Below are positions 1-9,436 of a DNA stretch of 16,935 bases, in pieces; position 1 is the stretch's first letter; the number at the start of each line of letters is the position of its first letter. The DNA comes from Echinostoma caproni (Eukaryota > Platyhelminthes > Trematoda > Plagiorchiida > Echinostomatidae). Location: positions 43,353-60,287 of the forward strand of contig UZAN01040517.1 of assembly GCA_900618425.1 (NCBI GenBank), written 5' to 3'. The notes beneath the pieces were generated by a model. The model searched no databases. It was given only the letters and a program-made list of their open reading frames with translations, and had not been told where the DNA came from. Made by a program: the position numbers and the translations under genes.

Positions 1-1732
1 GGTTATGGCAGTCGTCATCTACTTCGAGGCGTTTGATCTCGTTCAAAGGGTTCGAGATCCGATGAACTGGACACCAACTCCCAATGAACTGCGGTTTTCT
101 TCCATCTCATTCCAGATCCTGATTATTCAAATGCTCCGGTTGAGGATTTTCAATAAAATTTTCCTGTTTCGTTCCTGGCAACCTATTAGTATTCCATCCA
201 CTAGCAAACCATGGACTGTGTAGTAATGAGCATTGATTGTATTCAGACTTGTCTGGCACACAATACGGAATCAAGCGCATGAGAAATACAAACATCTCAT
301 TCCATTGTTTACAATAAACCCACTATCATATTGGTTACTCTCTATTTGTGCCACGGAATTTTTCGGTGATCGGTAGATGGGTACCAGTGCTAGTAGGACT
401 GTTTCTTGTGTATCAAAACTCTATCAAAATCTATATCTTAGTTCCTAACTAACACTTCAAAAGTCCTCTGAAAATAGTCAGTCATAACTGGCTGTTCAAC
501 GCGTTCACCATCAAACTGTTTTTCAATCCAATATATCCACGTGGCTTTTTTGTCAACAGACGCCGTTTATGTGCGGTCATTAACAGAATCGATTTGCTGA
601 GTCAATTCCGCTCGACTGTGAGCTCGTTGCATTGACATTTACCGAAGAGCGTAGTAGTGAAGAACACCTGTGGAAAAAAAACTCTTATCAATAATTCTGT
701 CAGGCGTTCCAACAGTGCGTAAACCTGAATTCTCAAACACTACCAAAACTGGTAACAGACCGTAAAAAAAGAACGTTTTGAGTGTGGGAACAAACCAACT
801 TATCTTTCTTCATTACAAAGGTCACAGTGAGACCAAAATTTTGGATTGATGAAAACAGTCTACAGACTCTTCAGGTTTGAATGTCTTTTGTGAAATATTT
901 GTTTTTCTAGAAAGGAATGTTTGCGATCCGTCTGAGTAGGTGAAACTTTCCGGTTAACGTTCAGTTTTCATATTAAACTTCCCATTTTCTAAAGTATTTA
1001 CCTATATTTATTATTCTTGTATGCACAGATTGGTGCAAAGTACTAATATCATCCGCCATATCAGAATACTTTTCAGTTTCTAAAAACTTTTTTGGATATT
1101 TATGTAGATATCCGTATTTGGGTCCACATAATAACCTCCATTCAACCTCTCTCTCTCCTTCTTGAAGCGGAAAATTCAATAACACAAAATTCGGATTACG
1201 CACTCACCAGTTAAGATGATCAATGAATCACAATTCAAATTCAAATCCATAGGAACGCGTAACAACGGTCACGTGACTATGTCTATGTTGCAACAATGTA
1301 GGAGTTGATCAGATGCTTCGAAATTCATTGCCACATTTAACTTAATCGGTTACGTTAATATATAAAAATAAATTATTTTTTGTCAAGATGTATATATAGT
1401 CTTCAAATATGTATATAATTACCTTAGTCTGGTTTATCAATTTTTTCTTTTGACATGAATATCTGTAGTGGAATCATTATATCATATTTCGTATTATTAC
1501 TTGAATGAAAATCGGGTTTACTAGTTGTCGGTGGTACGAATCATGGTAAACATCTAACTTAAATCGGATCAGTTGACATAATACCTCCCTGACAGTCAAG
1601 GAATCTATAAAGTTAACAGAATTTTTATAACTATTTCTGTTTTAAATCTGAGAGATGGCTAACCGAGAATAACAATCAAAATATCCTTCCTCAGTTGCCC
1701 GAATAAAAATTTGTTTTCTACCCAATGTTAAC
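1..1732. other. Intergenic stretch, no gene recognised
   Basis: No family is recognisable on either strand. Open frames reach only 60-76 codons and none has a motif I know. The minus strand has a donor-like GGTGAGTG at 1208-1201, but no convincing exon precedes it. 1370-1400 and 1440-1500 are AT-rich. An old unrecognisable repeat cannot be excluded. Confidence 0.6.
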
Positions 1733-1990
1733 CTGGACAGATGTAAGCCAATGCTTTCTAGTGTGCTAGCAAATGAGCATCAATTAACTCGGTTGGAAAT
1801 ACGGTCTGATCAGCTGCCTGATGCTCAATCTGGTAGTATTTTTACGTTCTACCTGTGAGTTCCCTGTGAGTTCGATCCTCATTGGAGGTCACGCACTGCT
1901 GAGATGAGAGCCAGTAAGGTCTTAACAGCCCAACGTTTCAGTTCACACTGTGTTTACTCCGTGCATGACCATCTTCTCGTTAAAGAATGA
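1733..1990 (+). repeat. tRNA-derived SINE, copy A (degenerate)
   Basis: This copy is defined mainly by its match to the minus-strand copy at 3036-3384. An exact 16-base block (ACGGTCTGATCAGCTG) lies at 1801-1816, followed by a matching tRNA-like body. A degenerate A-box-like stretch sits near 1822-1833, and a B-box-like GTTCGATCC at 1870-1878. Upstream, AATGCTTTC and GTGCTAG occur in the same order in both copies. Downstream, CCAGTA and TTTCAGTTCAC also recur in order. The pol III promoter arrangement is that of tRNA-derived SINEs, which depend on a partner LINE to move. The slot holding the hammerhead-like block in copy B shows only CTGAGATGAG here, near 1897-1906. Ends are approximate and I see no clear target-site duplication. 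Confidence 0.6.
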
Positions 1991-3035
1991 AGTCAAATCC
2001 TTCATGATTATTATTTAACAAAATCCCTATTACTGATTCAAGCAGACCAGCCCTAGATCTTTTGAAATAAGCCTCTTAAGTCAATCGGTGTATGCGAGGA
2101 GAATAATTATCAAGTTTCTTCTTCATTTATGTCCTCCGAGATGGGGACGGGATGAGGGGGTGCGGAAGTGCGGAAGCTATGAAATGAAAACAAGTGAGAG
2201 GTGATAATTGGCAACGGAAAGTAGGATGTGAACGAAGTTGATGAAGATGAGTGGAATGGGAAAACTTTTACCCGTGTAGATGGAAGCCGGTTTGGGTGCT
2301 CAATCACGCTCAATCAAGGTGATTATTCTCACCGGGCTAGCGCTAAGTCGGTTGTCATTGATTTTCTTCGTACAACACTGGGGATTCGGTTTATCCGAAT
2401 GGCCTCCACTTTAACTCGAGCGCGATATTCCCCTCACCAAACGATTATGCTATTCTAGCGCGAAAAAACTTGTTTGTCCCATTTTTCAAATCAGTATGGC
2501 AAGTTGATCGGGACAGTACGACCGGAGTATGTGCGTGGTTTTCAGCTGACTTCTAAACAGGTGATGGATCATTGGGATGCACTGGTTTGAAGTTGTTCAA
2601 GTTGTTTCCGGCACAAAATACTGCTGGTCCAGATAAGCAAACTCAATGACAAAGTTTGAGATATCATCTGGTACTTTGGGGTCGCTGTAACACCGGTAGT
2701 TTCACCAAATTAGACTGCTTTCGTGCCTCTGATTGCACACTGCTGATGACTATGGCTTCAGAAGTGATAGGAAACCTCTTTAGTCATCATTTAATCTGGT
2801 GTCTAGGGTTGTCAGCAACAGCCAATCCCGTTTGTGATCCCTGTCCAGAAGGTATCAAGCCATGTTATCAAGTTGAGAGGAGAATTGTAGTAATCAAAAT
2901 GGACACAATCGTAACACTAAGTCGAACTGGTAACCACTTGCCACAATCCGACGACACCGAGATACAGGATAAAGACCATGGGAGTAGCATTTATTTTGTG
3001 AAAAAAATCAATGAAATCGAATAATTCGCAGAAAG
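1991..3035. other. Intergenic stretch, no gene recognised
   Basis: The longest frames are a 76-codon one (2228-2458, +) and a 122-codon one (2656-3024, +). Neither has a recognisable domain, a good splice context or protein-like composition, and both lengths fall within chance for this base composition. Nothing else stands out. Confidence 0.55.
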
Positions 3036-3384
3036 ACATGACTTCGCATATGCGGCAAATAAAGCGTGAACTGAAAAGCAAGGAAGTACTACTGGACAAC
3101 TGTTCCGGCCTGGTTGGGTCTCAATCAGTATTGTAAATCCATCGACCCAACTGGGGGCATTGCGAACCCGGATCCCCACAGGCAGAACGCAAGCATGCTA
3201 CCCACTCGGCCACCGGGCAGCAGCTGATCAGACCGTTTTTCATTTTCCATTTACACGATTTGGCATAACCCATCTTGCGAGGTTGTTGCGGGCCACACAT
3301 CTAGCTCATCTCAGCACTAGCACCCAGGTCATGACTCGGTTGAAAGCATTCACTTGTGTTGGCCTACCTGCTCTCCTACGTGTT
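3036..3384 (-). repeat. tRNA-derived SINE, copy B, with hammerhead-like insert
   Basis: Read on the minus strand, the element runs from about 3384 down to about 3036. Its centre is tRNA-like: the A box TGGCCGAGTGGG (3212-3201) matches the pol III consensus at every fixed position, and the B-box-like GGGTTCGCAATGC (3169-3157) lies at normal tRNA spacing. The 16-base block shared with copy A ends the 5' portion (3236-3221). The 5' portion also matches copy A in scattered ordered blocks. Beyond the B box comes an 8-bp inverted repeat (GTTGGGTC at 3113-3120 with GACCCAAC at 3144-3151), then a hammerhead-like block. It is not a working tRNA gene, because the B box is broken and no acceptor stem closes. 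Two undetermined bases (3386-3387) lie just outside its 5' end. Boundaries are approximate. Confidence 0.7.
3082..3130 (-). ncRNA. Decayed hammerhead ribozyme relic in SINE copy B
   Basis: On the minus strand, TACTG (3130-3126) is followed by ATTGAG, a short stem-loop (GACC...GGCC with one mismatch), GGAAC (3106-3102), a GTC cleavage-type triplet (3097-3095) and CAGTA (3094-3090). TACTG and CAGTA are perfectly complementary and would form stem I. The order stem I, CUGAnGA-like box, stem II, GAAA-like box, tiny stem III, GUC, stem I is that of a type I hammerhead with a minimal stem III. Hammerheads of this kind are known in schistosome SINE-like repeats (Sm-alpha). The CUGAUGA and GAAA boxes are both damaged, so I infer a dead copy. 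Confidence 0.5.
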
Positions 3385-3611
3385 GNNTAATTCATTGTGT
3401 ACTCATCTACCTACTTAAAGCGGGGGGGGGGAGGGGTACAAAGTAACAAAGACGGCTTTGACAATTACACCGAGTGTTCTATGGCTAAAATATTTGTGCT
3501 AATCATTTCCTCCACCCGATGTACGATTGTATTTGATGAAGCCATTCCATTCACTCTTTAGACACTTTCTGATCGTGAGGTCAGTCACTCTTTGAAAAAT
3601 TCAGCCGGTCA

Positions 3612-3615
<4 letters not shown>

Positions 3616-3642
<27 letters not shown>
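3616..3642. repeat. (TG)n microsatellite
   Basis: An uninterrupted TG/GT dinucleotide tract of about 27 bases. It is probably polymorphic in length. Confidence 0.95.
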
Positions 3643-4002
3643 CAGACAACCTGAATGAGTGATTTTCTATTTCGAGAGAAATACTGATAACAAAGTTTAT
3701 GTGTTGAAATAATCTATTTGAATGCATACCCTGGCATTTGAATAGTGAAGTTCAAGGTTCGGTTTTCAGTTGGGCCCGGGAATCCATATTGCGGCCTAAG
3801 CTAGGGAATTGTGTTATCTATTTTGATTAGAACGCCTATTCTTCCCTTTCCTCCAACCCCCACGCTCACACTTGTAGATGGAACAATAACATGGCGTGCC
3901 GATTTCACAACTCCTCTTGAAGTGCATAGCCAGAGCTGTTAGTAAAGGGATGATGGTTTTCTCTAGTGAACCCCAAACATTCACTTGTCTGGGCTCAACA
4001 CA

Positions 4003-4005
<3 letters not shown>

Positions 4006-4037
<32 letters not shown>
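4006..4037. repeat. (AT)n microsatellite
   Basis: An uninterrupted AT tract of 32 bases, self-complementary and able to form a cruciform. Confidence 0.95.
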
Positions 4038-4039
<2 letters not shown>

Positions 4040-4180
4040 TTTTTGCTGTGCTCCTAATGTTTCCTGAAAAAGATGAAATAGCTATAGTGCATCACACAAA
4101 TTTCTTTTGCGAAGGGGAGCACAGTCTGATTTTTCCGTCTCTCCCCGAGTGCATATATACCTGTTACTAATTGCTCATGG

Positions 4181-4197
4181 CACACACACACACACAC
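4181..4197. repeat. (CA)n microsatellite
   Basis: An uninterrupted CA tract of 17 bases. Confidence 0.9.
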
Positions 4198-4625
4198 GAG
4201 GGTGTATCTGTCCACTTGATCAAGGTATTGTGCGCATTTCAACCGCGTGATGGTGGGCTTGCAAATTCACGAACAGACCACCTAATGACACTGTCCTTGA
4301 CCGTGGAAGAAGCCCGCAACCCAGAGCGCATCGCTCGTCACTGAAATTGTCACCCTCGGGCAGAATACTGTTTCCAACGGAGCTTTACTGTATATGGCGG
4401 ATAATCGCACCATTGTTCTCGTGTAGGTGAAGATGCACAAATCTGGAAATTCATTGACCAGACGAATCGTATCGACCAAGGTTGTGCGACTGCAGGTGTC
4501 GAAACAGTTTCCGCTGGACGATAGAGCATTTCAATCAGGTCGGTGCACAAAAGTCAACTTTACAGTGTTTTATCCACAAAAGAAACAGAATAAGATTGTT
4601 TAGGTCCCAGCCAATACTGACCGAA

Positions 4626-4648
4626 AAGTAAGTAAGTAAGTAAGTAAG
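4626..4648. repeat. (AAGT)n microsatellite
   Basis: A tetranucleotide tract of five to six AAGT units. It produces overlapping GTAAGT sequences that could mislead splice-site predictors. Confidence 0.9.
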
Positions 4649-4868
4649 CGTAAAACGGAATGGTTCAAAACGAGCCAATGCCGAGTTCGGATTGCTAAGC
4701 GAACCGCGATACACGCGTTTAGGGGATGAGGTACAAGTACTAATTGAACACCCGAACGCACGGTACTTAACGATACAACACTGCTGATTTTTTCATCACA
4801 AAACAAAATAAATCACCCAAAGATGCGATAAACTAACATTTGACGAATCAATCAAAATTTCTACTCAC

Positions 4869-4966
4869 CGCAAACCGGACTAAACACATGCGGGATTGAA
4901 ATCGGTTTCTTCCATAGATTAAGACTTTCGTGTAACCGCCATCCATGCACAATCCGGCGGTGTATC
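4869..4966 (-). CDS. Possible internal exon, unknown protein
   Basis: On the minus strand a good acceptor (CATGCTTTTAG, AG ending at 4967) is followed by 98 bases and then the donor GTGAGTAG starting at 4868. One frame reads two bases, then 32 sense codons ending exactly at the donor: YTAGLCMDGGYTKVLIYG (first 18 residues), then RNRFQSRMCLVRFA. A second frame is also open; the third has a stop. The pattern GGYTKVLIYGRNRF...CLVRF is loosely like the first strands of an IPT/TIG immunoglobulin-like fold, but that is a guess. I see no neighbouring exon, so this may be chance. Confidence 0.22.
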
Positions 4967-5658
4967 CTAAAAGCATGAGGTAACATGAACCTCTTCATTT
5001 GTAACAATACATATGCTAGGAAAAAACAATCGGATAGGAAGACGAGCGAGGATCTGTTATTCATTGTAAACGCTTTTCGGATGCTTGATTGTTCGATAGA
5101 CTGGTGTTGCAAATCGCGGCGGTCAGGACGGGGGTTGGCGGAGTACAGATATTCGTATGGAAACTGAATCTCGTGACTTCCCGGGGCGTTTCAGACACGT
5201 GCTTTAACAACGGGTGTATTCATTTGACAGAAAGAGAGAGAGAGAGAGAGCAAACGTCATTCGTGAAAGGCGAGCTGTTTTTCATTTTGTTTCGTTGGAG
5301 AGCCGCGTCAGAATTGCTCATGTGCTCATGTGACCATCGTGTATCGCAAAAACTAACAACCGAGAAAGGGGATCATGAATGTTAATCAATTCTTAACTGA
5401 TCAATGTTTTTCTGCCTCAAAATATCTCATTGTTATCCAGAGTGATTTTCTGGGGTTCGAAGTGACATCAGTTTGAAAATTCTTCTAGTAGAAATCCCGA
5501 ATGACCAAGCTCCTCAACAGCTTTCATCGAGAGAGTCTTACACAAGTGATAGAGATGTTTTCGTTAAAGTTTGAATACATTTTACACTCCCCAGTCGAAG
5601 TTCCCCAATGATCCGGTAAGATAGGTCCAGAAAGTTTCATCTGGCCAGCTTACAGTTT
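4967..5658. other. Intergenic stretch, GA repeat, possible 5' part of the Penelope-like element
   Basis: It contains the GA microsatellite listed separately and no recognisable gene in its first 400 bases. The last 200 bases probably include the untranslated or poorly conserved N-terminal part of the Penelope-like element that starts to be recognisable at 5659. I cannot place its true 5' end. Confidence 0.45.
5233..5250. repeat. (AG)n microsatellite
   Basis: An uninterrupted AG tract of about 18 bases. Confidence 0.9.
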
Positions 5659-7544
5659 GAAATATTGTTCCTTGGTCCTAAATTTTGTGCCTGTGAACCG
5701 AAATTTCACCAGATAGTGACATAGACACAGTTTGAAAGTCTCATGCACCAACTCAGCGATTTAAGTCCTAGCCGTGCTCATCTAGTTGATCAACTCAGGA
5801 CACCTCTTATACATTATTGTCACCAGTATCAGAACACACAAACCCTTACAAGAACGATTTTGACAAACATATCGGTGCCATTAGACGTTTTAATTCAAAC
5901 AATATATCAATGTCTTGATCGGATAAAGGGGCCGGCTGAGCGCTACTGAATGAAACTGATTACTACTCTAAACAAGAGAACATCTCAGCGAACCTACAAA
6001 ATTTTCCGCTAGATCACATGAGAAATCTATGACAGACCAAACGGAATCTATGCTAACGTCCATCTTGAGTGAACTAAAGATAGAGGATCACACACAGCAC
6101 AAGCGATTTTCGAAAAGTTGATCCCGACTGGATCCTCTCCATCACGGCTCTATGGATTACCGAAGTTGCATAAACCAAACGTTTTGATAAGACCTATAAT
6201 TGATATGTCAAGTTCTCCATAGCACACTATCGACCGACAGATCGCAGAACTCATAGAACCAGTACACCAAAAGATTGTGAAACATAATCTGAAGGAAGAG
6301 AAGATAGAAAACCTCAATGTTCTCAACAAAACTATGATGTGGGATCCTTGCCTAGAAACGTACCGCTGATAGAGACAATTGCTCACATATGTGACTTCTT
6401 AGTTTCCAGTAACATTCGCGTCGGAATTCCGGTGAATAAATAGAAAGGGTGTACATTTAAAATACAGCTTTTGTGCAATGACCGGCTCTGCAGACAAATC
6501 GACGACGGTAGACATGGGGCCTCCCTCCACCAGGTCCCATATTGGCAGTTTTTACCCAGCCAAAATAGAAAACAAAAATTTGAGGAAGATAATTCCACAT
6601 TCTGACATGATGCAGATACCTCGATGATACTTTTATCGTTTGTGATTCTCATACCGGCCACACAGTTTCTCAACAAATTCGACAAGTGCCATCCGGTTAT
6701 TCGTTTCACCTGGGAGTTAGAGAAGAGCGGACAACTACCCTTCTTAGATATTTTTATCGCCAAAGCGAGTCGACGGTACAATACAAACTGGGTTGGACAG
6801 TATACGCACTTTTGTAGCTTCGTTCCCGTGAAAAACAAACGCAACCTTTATATCATACTGAACGCGTGCGATTCGCAGTGTTGTTACATTGCCGTCCGAG
6901 ATACGTTTCTGTATAATGTGCTTTGATCAAATGGTTGCCCAGAAGCTTTTAATGATAAACATATGCGACTGAAGACCAACAAGAGCAAAAGCCCGACCTT
7001 TCCTGGCAAGAACGTTTTCCTTACGGCCTCGGTTAAGAGTGACGATAACCTGGATCTTCTTGAAGGGCATTTGTTCAAAGCGATCTCTAGAACGTTCCCT
7101 GCAACACAACCGTACATCCTCACTACCACTCGACCCTTGATGTCCCAGCAAATGAAAGATAAGTTGTCTCATTAGTCCAAATTCTTCGTTTTATATCTTT
7201 TCACGTGCAATTGTGGTGTGCGATACATTAGACATACAACCAGGTGATTATCAAAACATATTGCTGAGCTCTGTCATGCGGCCCTCTACAAAGGAACGGT
7301 TAGATGTATTCGCAGTTCGGGTCTCGGTCATCTCGTCAATAGCGGGCATTTTATGAACAAATTGGATGCATTCAGAATTATTCATACTATACCCCGGAAA
7401 TATTCTAAAGGAATAAAAAGGCGCCTTTTAACCACGGCCGAGGCGATTGTAATTCGCATTTTCAATCCAGAGTTAGGCAAGATAAATGCTGGTCCAGACA
7501 GTGCTGTTGCCATGGCCTGGCCACAGTGGATTGATTGTGCATGA
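5659..7544 (+). pseudogene. Penelope-like retroelement: reverse transcriptase plus GIY-YIG endonuclease, broken
   Basis: Penelope-like elements copy RNA into DNA with a telomerase-related reverse transcriptase and, in this class, cut the target with a C-terminal GIY-YIG nuclease. Seen in order: ILFLGPKFC (from 5662), a typical N-terminal motif; DKGAG (5922-5936); RLYGLPKLHKP (6145-6177), a hallmark of the family; VPLIETIAHICDF (6360-6398); RQID (6492-6503); the catalytic YLDD (6617-6628); FLNKFDKCHP (from about 6669) and LPFLDIFI; then the nuclease with CGVRYIRHTTR (7212-7244) and TAEAIVIRIFNPELG near the end. Reading shifts between the three forward frames (frame 1, then 0, then 1, then 0, then 2 at YLDD, then 0), so at least five indels are present. 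Stops lie at 5722, 5937, 6924, 7173 and 7245. The last 900 bases stay in one frame with only point stops, so the nuclease half is better kept. The final stop is at 7542-7544. The copy is clearly inactive. Confidence 0.93.
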
Positions 7545-7933
7545 AACAGAGCATCAACCCTCCTCCCCANCCCCCCCCCCACCTCCTCATCCAGTATCAT
7601 CAACCGCAATTATAAGAACTAATTATTTTTTCCAGTGTCCCTTCCCGATTACATCATTTGCAATGGATGACATCTAGGTTCCACTGTGTCCTACGTAACT
7701 TCACCCAGCTCTCTCGTTTTGGCTCACATCCTTCATTTTAATCTCCTCATCTCTCTAACGTTTTCCATTGGACCTTTGTTCTCTCGCCACCCCACCACCA
7801 CCACCACCACGACTATATCATTGACTATCACTAGCATTGTCATATTTGTTTGCTCTGTTTGCTCGCCTCCGTCATCGTTAATAACTATGCTGTAATCGGT
7901 CAATCAGATATCTGTACTATGATCACCTTATCC

Positions 7934-7986
7934 GTGTAAACGCCTGATGCGATATATCGTAAAGAGATTTATTTCTTCGCGTACAC
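7934..7986 (+). ncRNA. Hammerhead ribozyme (type I), probably decayed, in the Penelope-like tail
   Basis: All three helices can be drawn. Stem I: GTGTA (7934-7938), an AA bulge, CGC (7941-7943), pairing with GCGTACAC (7979-7986). Core box 1: CTGATGC (7944-7950; consensus CUGANGA). Stem II: GATATATC (7951-7958), self-complementary. Core box 2: GTAA (7959-7962; consensus GAAA). Stem III: AGAGA (7963-7967), loop TTTA, TTTCT (7972-7976), with one G-T pair. The cleavage triplet is TTC (7976-7978), directly abutting stem I. The two core mismatches (A9 to C, A13 to T) fall on residues of the tandem sheared G-A pairs, so activity is probably lost. An alternative register uses CGA/TCG for stem II and TAAA for the second box. 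A ribozyme here would process the element's RNA ends. Confidence 0.62.
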
Positions 7987-8005
7987 CGTTTTGTAGAAAA
8001 CGGTG
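7984..8005. other. Perfect 9-bp hairpin overlapping the ribozyme
   Basis: CACCGTTTT (7984-7992), loop GTAG, AAAACGGTG (7997-8005). It has no mismatches. Its first three bases are also the last three of hammerhead stem I, so the two folds compete. It lies at the inferred end of the Penelope-like element. Confidence 0.85.
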
Positions 8006-8010
8006 AGACT

Positions 8011-8894
8011 AGTTTACAATTTCTCACTGGGTTGACCGACAACTGGTCCGCTTTCCAGAGGAGTTGACTATGAGCTTTGATTCAAAACCAATTAGCACGG
8101 GTCTACAAAGCGGATAGTTATTTGCCTTCTTGGTGTCAATTCAAATCAAACATCCCTTAGACTAGTCAACCATGACGCTTTTCATCAGGAATGTGAATCA
8201 AAGGTAAGCTGGGCACATCGTGAATTGTTGACAGCATCCGGAAGGCAGTTGAACTGGACCTGTAGTAGCCCGAATTCCGGGGATTGGCGGATTACTCACC
8301 CAACCCAGTTGTCCTGCGGGTTATGTTTTTTAACCGAATTCTCAAAGCGACACCTTCCGTGAAAGCCTGAGTATCCGAGAAATTTCACGCATGCAAATCA
8401 ACCGTGAACTGAATGACCTACAGATGCTTTCGTTCGGTCCACACAAGTGCAATCCAAATTCTTCTCGAATACTGCACTGAGTATTCTCCCTTACCCAGTC
8501 TAAAAATAAATATTATCTCACTTTTCCTTCTGTTCTGAACAGTTCCATCTGTGTAGATCCATGTTGTTTGTACGCACACATCCACCTACCTAGTCATATG
8601 ATGCCTTTGGTTTCATCCCTTCTGACCACATACTACATCGAAAAACTGGCCCCCGGGAACGTGGGAACACTGGCTCGAGCAATTTGAGCTGGTAAGCACA
8701 AACTTCCGTAGACTGATATTTGTTGCCTGTCGGAAACACACTTTCCGGATCGGGACTAATTAATCCGAATTGTCGTTCTCCTACTGCCGTGCTCCATATG
8801 CCTCTATCCGGGTAACTTGGTTCGTCAGTGTCTGGGCAAACACGTTCTGGTTTTTGTAGTAAGACTTTCATCTGCTCACTGATCATCTTCATCT
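8011..8894. other. Intergenic stretch with one 100-codon minus-strand frame
   Basis: Nothing recognisable in 8011-8589. A minus-strand frame at 8892-8590 encodes 100 residues of rather protein-like composition (for example VCPDTDEPSYPDRG) and ends with a stop just before a donor-like GTAGGT. I recognise no family, and such a length can occur by chance. It abuts the Gypsy fragment on the opposite strand, so it may be antisense to older, unrecognisable element sequence. Confidence 0.4.
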
Positions 8895-9436
8895 TTGATA
8901 GACATCCAAGTTCACACTGAAATGTCGGACCAGGTGTTGAGTAACGATCTTGATCTACGCTTCATTAAACACGATCATAGCATGTCCAGGCTGAAAGTTG
9001 ATCATGGTGATCTTCTCTTTGAGAAGGATATTGTAACTACTCCAATCACCGTTGATTCCGTTATTCAGTACGTTTTCTGATATTAGATGCACAGTATACA
9101 ATGATCTGGCATAAGCCGTCGAAGGATAGATTATTGTACGATGTAATGCTTCAGTCTAGAACCGGTTGGCCCACGGTCCTTGAGAACGGAGCATCCTTCA
9201 AGAGTAGATTAGCTTCATCTGGTGATCGCGGATGCTTGGTCGTAGGCGAGCGACGTGTTGTGCCACCTACGTTGCAGTCAGCTGTGTTGAACCCATTTTA
9301 TCACGGTCACTCTGGCATCAGTCGTATGAAAGCAATCGCTCAAACTAACACATACTGGCCATTTATGAATCGAAAAATTAACCACGCGGTAAAAACTTGT
9401 CAGAAGTGTAGAATGGTAGCTAAACTGCATCCCTAG
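8895..9436 (+). pseudogene. Ty3/Gypsy retrotransposon pol fragment: RNase H tail to integrase zinc-binding domain
   Basis: The second half (9101-9436) reads like the start of a Gypsy integrase. TGWPTVLENG is followed by GCLVVGERRVVPPTLQSAVL and then HGHSGISRMKAIAQ, TYWPFMNRKI and CQKC. That is the H2C2 zinc-binding module, which binds and organises integrase on element DNA. The stretch before it (SMSRL at about 8980, then KDIVTTPITVDSVIQ) resembles the linker after RNase H, where many elements have a DALSRL motif. The two parts are in different frames, with stops between 9078 and 9100, so the copy is frameshifted. No protease, core reverse transcriptase or long terminal repeat was found nearby. 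It is a 5'-truncated remnant. A stop follows the zinc-binding module at 9434-9436. Confidence 0.85.

Larger units (their letters stand above)
3385..4868. other. Intergenic stretch with simple repeats
   Basis: It holds two undetermined bases (3386-3387), a run of ten G (3422-3431) and the four microsatellites listed separately. No frame longer than 76 codons and no recognisable protein motif was found. The run of GTAAGT-like units at 4626-4648 imitates splice donors but is a tetranucleotide repeat. Confidence 0.6.
7545..8010 (+). other. 3' tail of the Penelope-like element
   Basis: Non-coding sequence that follows the nuclease stop directly. It includes an undetermined base (7570), a run of ten C (7571-7580), a pyrimidine-rich stretch, a (CAC)n tract near 7793-7810, and then the hammerhead-like fold and hairpin listed separately. 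Penelope-like elements are known to carry hammerhead ribozymes in their terminal repeats, which supports assigning this stretch to the element. The outer end near 8010 is inferred from the end of that structure. No target-site duplication was found. Confidence 0.65.

Noticed and set aside
2656..3024. 122-codon plus-strand frame
   Set aside because: No motif, no splice context, and a length that chance can give in 17 kb at this base composition.
3150..3235. A true tRNA gene on the minus strand
   Set aside because: The A box is good, but the B box is interrupted, no acceptor stem closes, and the sequence recurs in a diverged copy with extra 3' sequence, as SINEs do.
4626..4648. Cluster of perfect GTAAGT splice donors
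   Set aside because: It is a tetranucleotide microsatellite; no exon precedes it.
6383..6844. 153-codon minus-strand open frame, the longest in the window
   Set aside because: It is antisense to the reverse transcriptase of the Penelope-like element, whose motifs are clear on the plus strand.
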